A stretch of 64,000 nt of DNA from positions 62,001-126,000 of the forward strand of contig PQKR01000005.1 of assembly GCA_002918705.1 (NCBI GenBank), read 5' to 3'. Below are positions 51,619-59,441 of the stretch, piece after piece. The notes beneath the pieces are model-generated. The model was given only the letters and a program-made list of their open reading frames with translations, ran no database searches and was not told the DNA's origin. How positions within the stretch are numbered: position 1 is the stretch's first letter; every line of letters begins with the position of its first letter. Position numbers and translations under genes: made by a program. The stretch comes from Escherichia sp. ESNIH1. GTDB lineage: Bacteria; Pseudomonadota; Gammaproteobacteria; Enterobacterales; Enterobacteriaceae.

Positions 51619-53796
51619 ATGTCTGTTCCTGAAAAGCCCAAAAAAGCGCCGCAGTTTATGGCCTTTAAGCCTGCCCCTGCGCCGGTCAAAGAGGATTGCT
51701 GCGCCGAAGGCGTGTGCGAGGCACCAGATGCCGCTCCCCTGGCCGCTAGCGGCGATCGTTACAGCTGGGTAGTTAACGGTATGGACTGCGCCGCCTGCGC
51801 GCGTAAAGTGGAAAACGCGGTTAAACAGGTTGCCGGTGTTGAACATGTTCAGGTGCTTTTCGCCACCGAGAAACTGCTGGTTAACGCCTCGGGCAACGTC
51901 AGCGCTCAGGTAGAGGCCGCGGTCAAAAATGCCGGTTACACCCTGCGTAGCGAGACGGCCCCGGCAGAGAAAACCTCCTTTCTGCAGGAAAACCTGCCGC
52001 TCATCACCCTGATCATCATGATGGCGCTAAGCTGGGCGCTGGAGCAGGTCAACCACCCGCTCGGTAACCTGGCCTTTATCGCGACCACCCTTGTCGGCCT
52101 CTACCCTATCGCTCGCCAGGCGCTGCGTCTGATGAGAAGCGGCAGCTGGTTTGCCATTGAGACGCTGATGAGCGTGGCAGCTATCGGCGCGCTGTTTCTC
52201 GGCGCAACGGCAGAGGCGGCGATGGTGCTGCTGCTGTTTCTGGTGGGCGAGCGTCTTGAGGGTTGGGCCGCCAGCCGGGCCCGGCAAGGGGTTAGCGCCC
52301 TGATAGCGCTTAAACCAGAGACCGCAACGGTGGTTGTTAACGGCGAACGTAAAACGGTGGCGATAGAGAGGCTGCGACCGGGCGATGTGATTGAGGTGGC
52401 GGCCGGAGGGCGTCTGCCCGCCGATGGCGCACTGCTTAGCGCTGACGCCAGTTTTGATGAAAGCGCCCTCACCGGCGAATCCATCCCTGTGGCGCGCGCC
52501 GCCGGGGAAAAGGTGCCAGCCGGGGCCACCAGCGTCGATCGTCTGGTCCAGCTCAGCGTGCTGTCAGAGCCAGGCGACAGCGCCATCGACCGTATACTCA
52601 GGCTGATTGAGGAGGCCGAGGAGCGCCGAGCGCCCGTCGAGCGTTTTATCGATCGCTTCAGCCGGATCTACACCCCCATCATTATGCTCATCGCCCTGCT
52701 GGTTGCGGTTGTGCCACCGCTGCTCTTTAGCGCACCGTGGGAAGGCTGGATCTACAAAGGATTGACGCTGCTGCTCATCGGCTGCCCGTGCGCGCTGGTG
52801 ATCTCCACGCCAGCGGCGATCGCTTCCGGGCTGGCGGCAGCGGCACGCCGGGGCGCGCTGATTAAAGGCGGCGCGGCGCTGGAGCAGCTCGGACACGTGC
52901 GGCATATCGCCTTCGATAAAACGGGCACCCTGACGTTGGGTAAGCCGCAGGTCACGGGAATATATCCTCAACAAATCAGCGAGGAGGAACTGCTTGCGCT
53001 GGCCGCTGCGGTTGAGCAGGGTTCGACCCACCCGCTGGCACAGGCGATTGTGCGTGAAGCCCGGTCTCGGGGGCTGGTGATACCCTCCGCCTCGGCCCAG
53101 CGGGCGCTAATGGGATCGGGTATTGAGGCCGACGTCGAGGGTAAAAAGGTGCTGATTGTCGCGGCGGGGCACTCCCCTACGCCACAGATCGAGGCATTAG
53201 AACAGGCCGGTCAGACCGTCGTTGCCGTAATGCAGGACGGCGTGGCGAAAGGGCTCCTCGCCCTGCGCGATACCCTGCGTGATGATGCAAAAGAGGCCGT
53301 CGCTGCGCTGCACAAGCTGGGCGTACAGGGCGTCATTTTGACCGGCGATAACCCTCGTGCGGCGGCGGCGATTGCCGGCGAGCTGGGGCTGGAGTTTAAG
53401 GCCGGATTGTTGCCAGCCGATAAGGTTAAAGCCGTAACGGCATTGAACGCTCATACGCCGCTGGCGATGGTTGGGGATGGTATTAACGATGCGCCCGCAA
53501 TGAAGGCGGCCACCCTCGGTATCGCAATGGGCAGCGGCACCGACGTGGCGCTGGAGACTGCCGACGCGGCGTTAACCCACAGCAGGCTAAGCGGGCTGGC
53601 AGAGATGATAGCCCTGGCACGGGCAACGCACGCCAATATCCGACAGAATATTGCCATTGCGCTGGGGCTGAAGGCGGTGTTTTTGGTGACTACCCTGCTG
53701 GGGATCACCGGACTCTGGCTGGCGGTGCTCGCCGACACCGGCGCAACGGTGCTGGTGACGGCGAACGCATTACGGTTATTACATAGAAGAAGATAA
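51619..53796 (+). CDS. zntA: Zn(II)/Cd(II)/Pb(II)-exporting P-type ATPase
   Basis: ZntA is a P1B-type ATPase that pumps zinc, cadmium and lead out of the cytoplasm. The 725-residue protein has an N-terminal metal-binding domain with GMDCAAC at residues 54-60, preceded by a cysteine cluster (EDCCAEGVC, 25-33). The actuator motif SALTGESIP, the membrane metal site IGCPCALVIS, the phosphorylation site DKTGTLT and the hinge VGDGINDAPAM follow in order. ATG 51619 is preceded by GGAGG. It is monocistronic. Confidence 0.98.
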   Translation: MSVPEKPKKAPQFMAFKPAPAPVKEDCCAEGVCEAPDAAPLAASGDRYSWVVNGMDCAACARKVENAVKQVAGVEHVQVLFATEKLLVNASGNVSAQVEAAVKNAGYTLRSETAPAEKTSFLQENLPLITLIIMMALSWALEQVNHPLGNLAFIATTLVGLYPIARQALRLMRSGSWFAIETLMSVAAIGALFLGATAEAAMVLLLFLVGERLEGWAASRARQGVSALIALKPETATVVVNGERKTVAIERLRPGDVIEVAAGGRLPADGALLSADASFDESALTGESIPVARAAGEKVPAGATSVDRLVQLSVLSEPGDSAIDRILRLIEEAEERRAPVERFIDRFSRIYTPIIMLIALLVAVVPPLLFSAPWEGWIYKGLTLLLIGCPCALVISTPAAIASGLAAAARRGALIKGGAALEQLGHVRHIAFDKTGTLTLGKPQVTGIYPQQISEEELLALAAAVEQGSTHPLAQAIVREARSRGLVIPSASAQRALMGSGIEADVEGKKVLIVAAGHSPTPQIEALEQAGQTVVAVMQDGVAKGLLALRDTLRDDAKEAVAALHKLGVQGVILTGDNPRAAAAIAGELGLEFKAGLLPADKVKAVTALNAHTPLAMVGDGINDAPAMKAATLGIAMGSGTDVALETADAALTHSRLSGLAEMIALARATHANIRQNIAIALGLKAVFLVTTLLGITGLWLAVLADTGATVLVTANALRLLHRRR

Positions 53797-53814
53797 AAAT
53801 TATAGGGCACGAAC

Positions 53815-53900
53815 CGTAGGCCGGGTCAGGCGTTAGCCGCCACCCGGCGTAGCGGAGCCGATTTAACGCCCGGCGGCGCTATGCTTGCCGGGCCTACAAC
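53815..53900. repeat. REP pair after zntA
   Basis: Two inverted units (GTAGGCCGGGTCAGGCG and CGCCCGGCGGCGCTATGC) lie in the gap between zntA and the convergent TRAP gene. They mark the left boundary of the accessory block. Confidence 0.85.
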
Positions 53901-53920
53901 GACACGAACCCTCTTAAATA

Positions 53921-55207
53921 TTACTGCATCCCCAAAATTCCGGGTAGCCACAGCGAAATCGCCGGGATATAGGTCACCATCCCCAACACCACCAGCAGCA
54001 TGGCGTAGAACGGCAGCATGGCACGTACCACGGTCTCGATCTTCTGCTTGCTCACCGCGCTGGCAACGAACAGTACCGATCCTACCGGCGGTGTGATCAG
54101 CCCGATCCCGAGGTTAACCATCATGATCATGCCGAAGTGCACCGGATCGATCCCTAATGAGTTGGTCACCGGCAGCAGCACCGGCGTCAGGATCAGGATG
54201 ATCGGTGCCATATCCATCAGAGTACCAATCAGCAGCAGCATGATGTTGAGGTACATCAGAATGACGTACTTGTTATCCGACAGCGAGGTGAAGAACTCGG
54301 TGATGCGCATCGGCAGCTGCATGTAGGTCATTACCGCCCCGAACGCCGCCGCAAAACCAATCAGGATCATCACAATGGTGACGGTCTTTACCGTGCGGCA
54401 CATCAGCTTCGGCAGCTCGCTCCACTTATAGTCGCGGTAGATAAACATGGTCACAAAGAACGCCCACAGGCAGGCGACCGCCGCCGACTCGGTGGCAGTA
54501 AAGATGCCCGACAAAATGCCGCCGAGAATAATCACCACCGTCATCAGCCCCCACAGGGCATCCAGCAGGATTTTTAGCGCCTGCTTAAACGGCACCCGCT
54601 CGCCTTTCGGATAGCCACGCTTGCGGGCAAACCCCAGGCAGAGCACCATCAGGCTCACCCCGAGCAGCAGGCCCGGCAGCACGCCAGCGATAAACAGGGT
54701 GGCGATAGAGACCGTGCCCCCCGCCGCCAGAGAGTAGATCACCGAGTTGTGGCTGGGGGGGATGAGAATGGCCTGCACCGAGCCGCTGGCGGTTACCGCC
54801 GCCGCGTACTCGCGCGGGTAGCCCTTCTTCTCCATCTCCGGGATCATCACGCTGCCGATAGAGGCCGTGTCCGCCACCGACGAGCCAGAAATCGCGCCGA
54901 AAAAGGTTGAGGCGACGATATTTACCAGCGACAGGCCGCCGCGAATAAAGCCGACGAAGATGTAGGCGAAGTTAACCAAACGCCGGGCGATACCCCCTTC
55001 CGCCATGATCGCGCCCGCCAGGATAAAGAACGGGATCGCCAGCAGGGTAAACTTGTTCACCCCGCTGGTGATTTGAATCATTAATGCTTCCAGCGGCAGA
55101 TCGATCCACAGCGCACCCGCTACGGCACTCAACCCAACGGCGAAGGCCACCGGCATCCCCAGCGCCAATAGAATGGCGAGGGTGAATAACAAAACAAACG
55201 CATCCAT
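53921..55207 (-). CDS. TRAP transporter large permease (DctM type)
   Basis: This is the large membrane subunit of a tripartite ATP-independent periplasmic transporter, which couples uptake to the sodium or proton gradient. The 428-residue protein has about 11-12 spans and DctM stretches such as LLAIPFFILAGAIMAEGGIA, ISGSSVADTASIGSVMIPEM and IGLITPPVGSVLFVASAVS. ATG 55207 follows AGGGG. It is the last of three TRAP genes, 10 bases after the small-permease gene. I do not give a gene symbol because the substrate is unknown. Confidence 0.93.
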   Translation of the reverse strand: MDAFVLLFTLAILLALGMPVAFAVGLSAVAGALWIDLPLEALMIQITSGVNKFTLLAIPFFILAGAIMAEGGIARRLVNFAYIFVGFIRGGLSLVNIVASTFFGAISGSSVADTASIGSVMIPEMEKKGYPREYAAAVTASGSVQAILIPPSHNSVIYSLAAGGTVSIATLFIAGVLPGLLLGVSLMVLCLGFARKRGYPKGERVPFKQALKILLDALWGLMTVVIILGGILSGIFTATESAAVACLWAFFVTMFIYRDYKWSELPKLMCRTVKTVTIVMILIGFAAAFGAVMTYMQLPMRITEFFTSLSDNKYVILMYLNIMLLLIGTLMDMAPIILILTPVLLPVTNSLGIDPVHFGMIMMVNLGIGLITPPVGSVLFVASAVSKQKIETVVRAMLPFYAMLLVVLGMVTYIPAISLWLPGILGMQ

Positions 55208-55217
55208 TTTTCACCCC

Positions 55218-55727
55218 TTAACTGTGGTTGCCGATCAGCACGACCGGACGGTTTTCCTGCGATCCAAACAGCAGGCGCTCCAGCACGAACAGGATCAGAA
55301 TTGCCGACCCCAGCGGCAGCGGCAGATAGCTCTCTCCGGAGGTCAGGATAGGAAACTCGGCCACGGGCTGCTCCCACAGCTCAACGCACAGCCAGTAGCT
55401 GTACCAGAACATCAGCAGCGAGATCCCCAGCATCAGCAGATCCACCACTCTGGCGCACAGGCTTTTGAGCGAGTCGGGCAGCCGATCGGTGAGCATGTTG
55501 ACCGCGATATGAGACCCGGCGCGATAGCTCACCGCGGCCCCGATAAAGGTAAAGGTCACCATGCAGATGATGGCGATCGGCTCTGGCCAGGACTCGCCGC
55601 GGTTAAGCACGTAGCGCGAGAAGATGCCAATAGGGATCACGATGGTCATCACCAGCAGCGACAGGCCCGCCACGGCCATAGCGAGCAGGTAGAGACGGTC
55701 CATCCACTTCAGGTAGATTTCGGACAT
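55218..55727 (-). CDS. TRAP transporter small permease (DctQ type)
   Basis: The 169-residue protein has four predicted membrane helices and the DctQ-family pattern. Landmarks are VMTIVIPIGIFSRYVLNRGE in helix two, SWPEPIAIICMVTFTFIGAA and the AGSHIAVNMLTDRLP loop. It links the binding protein to the large permease. GGAGGA precedes its ATG. It starts 23 bases after the binding-protein gene. Confidence 0.92.
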   Translation of the reverse strand: MSEIYLKWMDRLYLLAMAVAGLSLLVMTIVIPIGIFSRYVLNRGESWPEPIAIICMVTFTFIGAAVSYRAGSHIAVNMLTDRLPDSLKSLCARVVDLLMLGISLLMFWYSYWLCVELWEQPVAEFPILTSGESYLPLPLGSAILILFVLERLLFGSQENRPVVLIGNHS

Positions 55728-55750
55728 ACGTCCTCCACAACAGGTCAGGT

Positions 55751-56734
55751 TTACTGGACGTCAGCGATGGCTTTCATCAGATCCTGATGCTTATCGCCAT
55801 ACTGGGCGCGCACCGGCTCCGTCGCTTTGATAAAGACCGTTTTGTCGATGTCGTGGAACTGGACGCCGCCCGCCTTCATCTTGTCGAGCGCCTGCTGGTT
55901 ATAGGCATTCCACAATTTGCGCTGTTCAAACTGCGCTTCGCGGGCCAGGGTGAGGATCTTCTTCTGCTCGTCAGCGCTGAGCTTGTCCCACTTCACTTTG
56001 GAGTAGAGCAGCATCTCTGGGGTAATAAAGTGACCGCTAAGGGTGTAGTTTTTCGCCACCGGCATATAGTTGTGGGCAACGAAGGTCGGCGGATTGTTCT
56101 CTGCGCCGTCGATGACGCCGGTTTGCATCCCGCTATAGACCTCGCTAACGCCCATTGCTACGGAGTTAGCACCCATATCTTTCAGCGTCGCCAGCGCTAC
56201 CGGGCTACCCTGAACGCGGATCTTCTTGCCTTTCAGATCCTCCGGTTTGACGATCGGATCCTTGGTGATCAGGTTGCGGGTACCGGAGTCCATCCAGCCG
56301 AGGAATACCAGCCGGGATTTCGGGTTGGCGGTGAGCTTGTCACCGATCTGCTTACCGATATCGCCGTCGATGATTTTGTGCATGTGGTCTTCATCGCGGA
56401 AGACGTAGGGCAGCGTAAAGACCTCAATGTCCGGCAGGATCGCTGCAACCGGTGCCATAGAGACGCGGATCATATCGATGGCGCCCATCTGCGCCTGCTC
56501 AATCATCTGCTTTTCGTCCCCGAGCACGCCGCCAGGGAAGACTTTAATCTCCAGCTTGCCATCGGTTTGCTGTTTCAGTTTTTCGCCCATCTGCTCTACG
56601 GCCACCACGTTAGGGTAACCCTGCGGGTGAACATCGGCAGCTTTGATAACCTGAGCGAGAACGCCCGGGGCAAAAAGTAGTGACGCGGTGGACAGGCACA
56701 GAGAAGCCACTAACGGCTTGAGGGTCGTTTTCAT
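55751..56734 (-). CDS. TRAP transporter substrate-binding protein (DctP type)
   Basis: The 327-residue precursor has a signal peptide ending LFAPGVLA before QVIKAADVHPQGY. It is a DctP-family protein: SGTRNLITKD and KGKKIRVQGSPVALATLK carry conserved arginines (R153, R173), the latter in the position that clamps the substrate carboxylate in characterised TRAP binding proteins. An acidic substrate is therefore likely, such as a sugar acid or C4-dicarboxylate. YSGMQTGVIDGAENNPPTF is also conserved. It is the first TRAP gene, 130 bases after the lacI-like gene on the same strand. Confidence 0.93.
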   Translation of the reverse strand: MKTTLKPLVASLCLSTASLLFAPGVLAQVIKAADVHPQGYPNVVAVEQMGEKLKQQTDGKLEIKVFPGGVLGDEKQMIEQAQMGAIDMIRVSMAPVAAILPDIEVFTLPYVFRDEDHMHKIIDGDIGKQIGDKLTANPKSRLVFLGWMDSGTRNLITKDPIVKPEDLKGKKIRVQGSPVALATLKDMGANSVAMGVSEVYSGMQTGVIDGAENNPPTFVAHNYMPVAKNYTLSGHFITPEMLLYSKVKWDKLSADEQKKILTLAREAQFEQRKLWNAYNQQALDKMKAGGVQFHDIDKTVFIKATEPVRAQYGDKHQDLMKAIADVQ

Positions 56735-56817
56735 CGGGTCAGCTCCAGGGTAGAGAGGTAGTGTTAGCGTTGTTGTATCGAACCGCTTAAAAACTACACC
56801 ACGCCTGGAAAAACCAA

Positions 56818-56833
56818 GGTGAAGCGCCTCACA
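56818..56833. promoter_or_regulatory. Candidate CRP or LacI-type site upstream of the TRAP genes
   Basis: GGTGAAGCGCCTCACA is a near-palindrome that fits the CRP consensus TGTGA-N6-TCACA at nine of ten positions when read on the minus strand. Its CG centre would also suit a LacI-family repressor. It lies 84 bases before the dctP-type ATG, in the gap after the repressor gene. Confidence 0.5.
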
Positions 56834-56864
56834 AAAGTAACAACATTGTGAAACGATGGTTCAA

Positions 56865-57884
56865 TTATGTGACAACAGTAGTCCGAATAGCCGTTGAACG
56901 GCGCTCGACAAACTCTGCCGAAAGGATGCGGCTCTCCGATAACCTGCCCGGCGCAGCTGCCAGCACCTTTGCTACCGCCTCTTTTCCCTGGGCATCCAGA
57001 TCCAGACGCACCGTGGTCAGCGAGGGAATGAAGAACGCACTTTCATAGCTGTCATCGTAGCCCACCACCGATACCTGCTCCGGTACGGCAACATTGGCCT
57101 GGTGTAGCGCGCTCAACGCGCCTAATGCCATCTGGTCGTTGCCTGCCAGCAGAGCGGTAAAGCTTTTTTTCTCATTAAGCAGCGTCTGCACACCAGCGAA
57201 GCCGCTCGGCGCATCCCATGAGCCATAGATCACCGAGCTGGGCGTCAGACCGTACACGTTAAGGCTATCCAGCCAGCTGGCTAAACGCAGCTGAGCCGAT
57301 ACGGCATGCTGTGGGCCAGGCATCAGCGCAATATGCCGATGTCCCAGCTCATAAAGCCGTTTGACGCTCTCCCGCGTGCCGTTTGTCGGATCGAAAATAA
57401 CGTGAAAAACGTTGCTATCAGGTGCAACGTCGAGGAATAGACAGGTGACATCTTCATTCTGCTGCGCTAACGCTTCTGCGATAGCGCTCTCCAGCGGCAC
57501 GTTAATAATGATCCTGTCGACCAGCTGGGACTTAAAATCATTAATTGAGTGCTGAATAGCGGTGGTATCGCTTTCATCGATCATTGAGATAAGCACGTGA
57601 TAACCCGCATCGCGGGCATGTTTTTTTACCGAAGCGGCAATTTGCGAAGGGGCATGAAGCGCAAGCGAAGTGGTAACCAACCCAAGGGTATGCGTCTGTT
57701 TGCCCACCAGCTGCTGAGCAAGGCGGTTAGGCACATAGCGTAGCTCTTCAATCGCTTTTTCAACGCGGATACGCGTTTTTTCTGCAACGTTCACTGACTT
57801 ATTTAAAACTCTGGAGACAGTCTGGTAAGAGACGCCAGCGTGGCGGGCAACATCTTCCAAAGTCGCATTTTTGCTCTTGTTCAC
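56865..57884 (-). CDS. LacI-family repressor close to the lac repressor (GTG start)
   Basis: The 339-residue protein begins with a LacI helix-turn-helix, LEDVARHAGVSYQTVSRVLN (residues 9-28). Its recognition helix reads YQTVSRV, the same residues as in E. coli LacI, and it shares the hinge pattern YVPNRLAQQLVGKQTHTLG and the core TSSLALHAPSQI-type segment (TTSLALHAPSQIAASVKKHA). It lacks the C-terminal tetramerisation helix that LacI carries, ending at IRTTVVT. The start is GTG behind GGAGACAGG. It is divergent from the permease and beta-galactosidase genes and probably represses them, responding to a galactoside. It may also control the TRAP genes downstream. Confidence 0.9.
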   Translation of the reverse strand: MNKSKNATLEDVARHAGVSYQTVSRVLNKSVNVAEKTRIRVEKAIEELRYVPNRLAQQLVGKQTHTLGLVTTSLALHAPSQIAASVKKHARDAGYHVLISMIDESDTTAIQHSINDFKSQLVDRIIINVPLESAIAEALAQQNEDVTCLFLDVAPDSNVFHVIFDPTNGTRESVKRLYELGHRHIALMPGPQHAVSAQLRLASWLDSLNVYGLTPSSVIYGSWDAPSGFAGVQTLLNEKKSFTALLAGNDQMALGALSALHQANVAVPEQVSVVGYDDSYESAFFIPSLTTVRLDLDAQGKEAVAKVLAAAPGRLSESRILSAEFVERRSTAIRTTVVT

Positions 57885-58197
57885 CCTGTCTCCTTACTCT
57901 GTTGCCTCTCAAAATCGCCCCTCTATGATAGCAAAATGTCTTACGTTCACAGGGTAGTTTTTTGCGATCTTGTTCACTGTTTACAGTCAGAAAAAAATAC
58001 GTTGTGTGATAACGGTTACATTTCACAGCGGTGAACGTTGTGCAAAAGATTTGTCAGGTATTGTATGTAATCTACGGATGTGAACGTCATACATTTCGCG
58101 ATCGTGCGGTTCACACCCGTCCGTTACACCCAAAGAACGCTATTCGCTGCAATGCAGGCGAAGCACCGACTTCTGTTCCTTGATAAGGAAAAAAGAG
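57885..58197. other. Divergent control region of the lac-like locus
   Basis: This 313-base gap holds the promoters for the repressor and for the permease. The octamer GTGAACGT occurs at 58031-58038 and 58080-58087 and inverted at 57943-57950. Shorter GTTCAC copies lie at 57972-57977 and 58109-58114. They are candidates for repressor half-sites. Promoter hexamers could not be assigned with confidence. Confidence 0.5.
58005..58020 (+). promoter_or_regulatory. Candidate CRP site before the permease gene
   Basis: TGTGATAACGGTTACA matches TGTGA-N6-TCACA at nine of ten positions. It lies 178 bases before the permease ATG. Catabolite control by cAMP-CRP would suit a beta-galactoside operon. Confidence 0.55.
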
Positions 58198-59430
58198 ATG
58201 GTTACCGGCAAAAGGAACTACATACTTTTAAGTATTTTCGACTTTCTCTATCTGTTTGCCTGGTCGGCAACGATGGCTTTTTTTGTAATCTGGACCACGC
58301 AACACTTAGGTATTAGCGCAACTAAAACCGGCTGGCTTTACGCTATCAACGCCTTTATTGCCCTAACCATGCAGCCGTTCTTTGGCTATATTTCTGACAA
58401 ATTCGGCACGAAGAAATCGCTTATTTTCCTGATCGTTGCCCTCTTGCTGCCGATTGGGCCATTCTTCATCTACGTCTATGCCCCGCTGCTGATGAGCACC
58501 TTCTGGCTAGGCGCTATCCTTGGCGGGATCTATCTGGGGATTATCTTTAACTCCGGCTGCGGCGTTATTGACTCCTATATCGATAAAATTTCTCGTCGCT
58601 ACGCCTTTGAATATGGCCGGGTCAGAATGTGGGGCTCGCTGGGTTGGGCCGCAGCGGCCTATATTGTGGGCCGCAATATCAATGACAACCCCAACCTCTC
58701 TTTCTGGCTGGCCAGCGCGGCCATCGTATTAGCCGCTGTCTGCTTTATGCTGACCAAAATAGAGGTCACGGTTGAAGAGGAGAGAATGACCTCCTCCCTG
58801 AAGGCGGGACATGTCTTTGAACTGGCAAAAAATCGTCAGTTCTGGATGCTGATTATCTTCACGCTGTTTGTCACGCAAATCTACGATACCTATGACCAGC
58901 AGTTCGCCCAGTATTTCTCCCTGCAATTCTCCAGTGTGGACGTGGGGAATAAGTGGTACGGCACCCTCGCCTCGGTACAGGTCTGTTTTGAGACGCTATT
59001 CCTGGGGCTGATGCCGTGGTTTGTAAACCGCGTGGGGGCGAAATGGGCGCTGGTGATTGCCGGTACGATTATGTCGGTACGTATTCTTGGCTCCGCCGTA
59101 CCTCTCGGCCCGGTGTGGATTGCCGCGGTAAAAATGATGCATGCCATCGAGAAGCCGCTGATTTTAATCGCCGTGTTTAAATTTATTGCGCAGAATTTTG
59201 ACCATAAGCTGTCATCGACCATCTATCTGCTGGTGCTGTTCGCCGCATCCATTGCGACCACGGTCTACTCGCCCATCGTCGGCTATCTGTACGACACCAT
59301 TGGTTTCGCCAACGCCTATATCATTCTCGGCCTTATTTCCGGCCTCTTCACGCTCTTCTCCGTGTTCTCTTTACATAACCGGAAAGGCCAGGCCATCAAT
59401 CTTTCTCAGGAGAGAGAGTCTTTAGCTTAA
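58198..59430 (+). CDS. LacY/CscB-family oligosaccharide:H+ symporter
   Basis: The 410-residue protein has 12 membrane spans and belongs to the oligosaccharide:H+ symporter family. LacY residues needed for proton coupling and sugar binding can be placed: arginines in EYGRVRMWG (R141, R143), the arginine in TIMSVRILG, and His and Glu in MMHAIEKP. At the LacY Glu126 position there is Asp125 (GVIDSYIDK), and the Glu269 equivalent is shifted by three residues (VCFETL), both as in sucrose permease CscB as I recall it. The start is ATG 58198 behind AAGGA; an in-frame TTG at 58180 is rejected. It precedes the beta-galactosidase gene by 11 bases. Confidence 0.9.
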   Translation: MVTGKRNYILLSIFDFLYLFAWSATMAFFVIWTTQHLGISATKTGWLYAINAFIALTMQPFFGYISDKFGTKKSLIFLIVALLLPIGPFFIYVYAPLLMSTFWLGAILGGIYLGIIFNSGCGVIDSYIDKISRRYAFEYGRVRMWGSLGWAAAAYIVGRNINDNPNLSFWLASAAIVLAAVCFMLTKIEVTVEEERMTSSLKAGHVFELAKNRQFWMLIIFTLFVTQIYDTYDQQFAQYFSLQFSSVDVGNKWYGTLASVQVCFETLFLGLMPWFVNRVGAKWALVIAGTIMSVRILGSAVPLGPVWIAAVKMMHAIEKPLILIAVFKFIAQNFDHKLSSTIYLLVLFAASIATTVYSPIVGYLYDTIGFANAYIILGLISGLFTLFSVFSLHNRKGQAINLSQERESLA

Positions 59431-59441
59431 CGGAGGCGGTC

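Noticed and set aside
58080-58316. A 78-codon frame overlapping the start of the symporter gene
   Set aside because: It covers the control region and reads the permease in another frame without family similarity.
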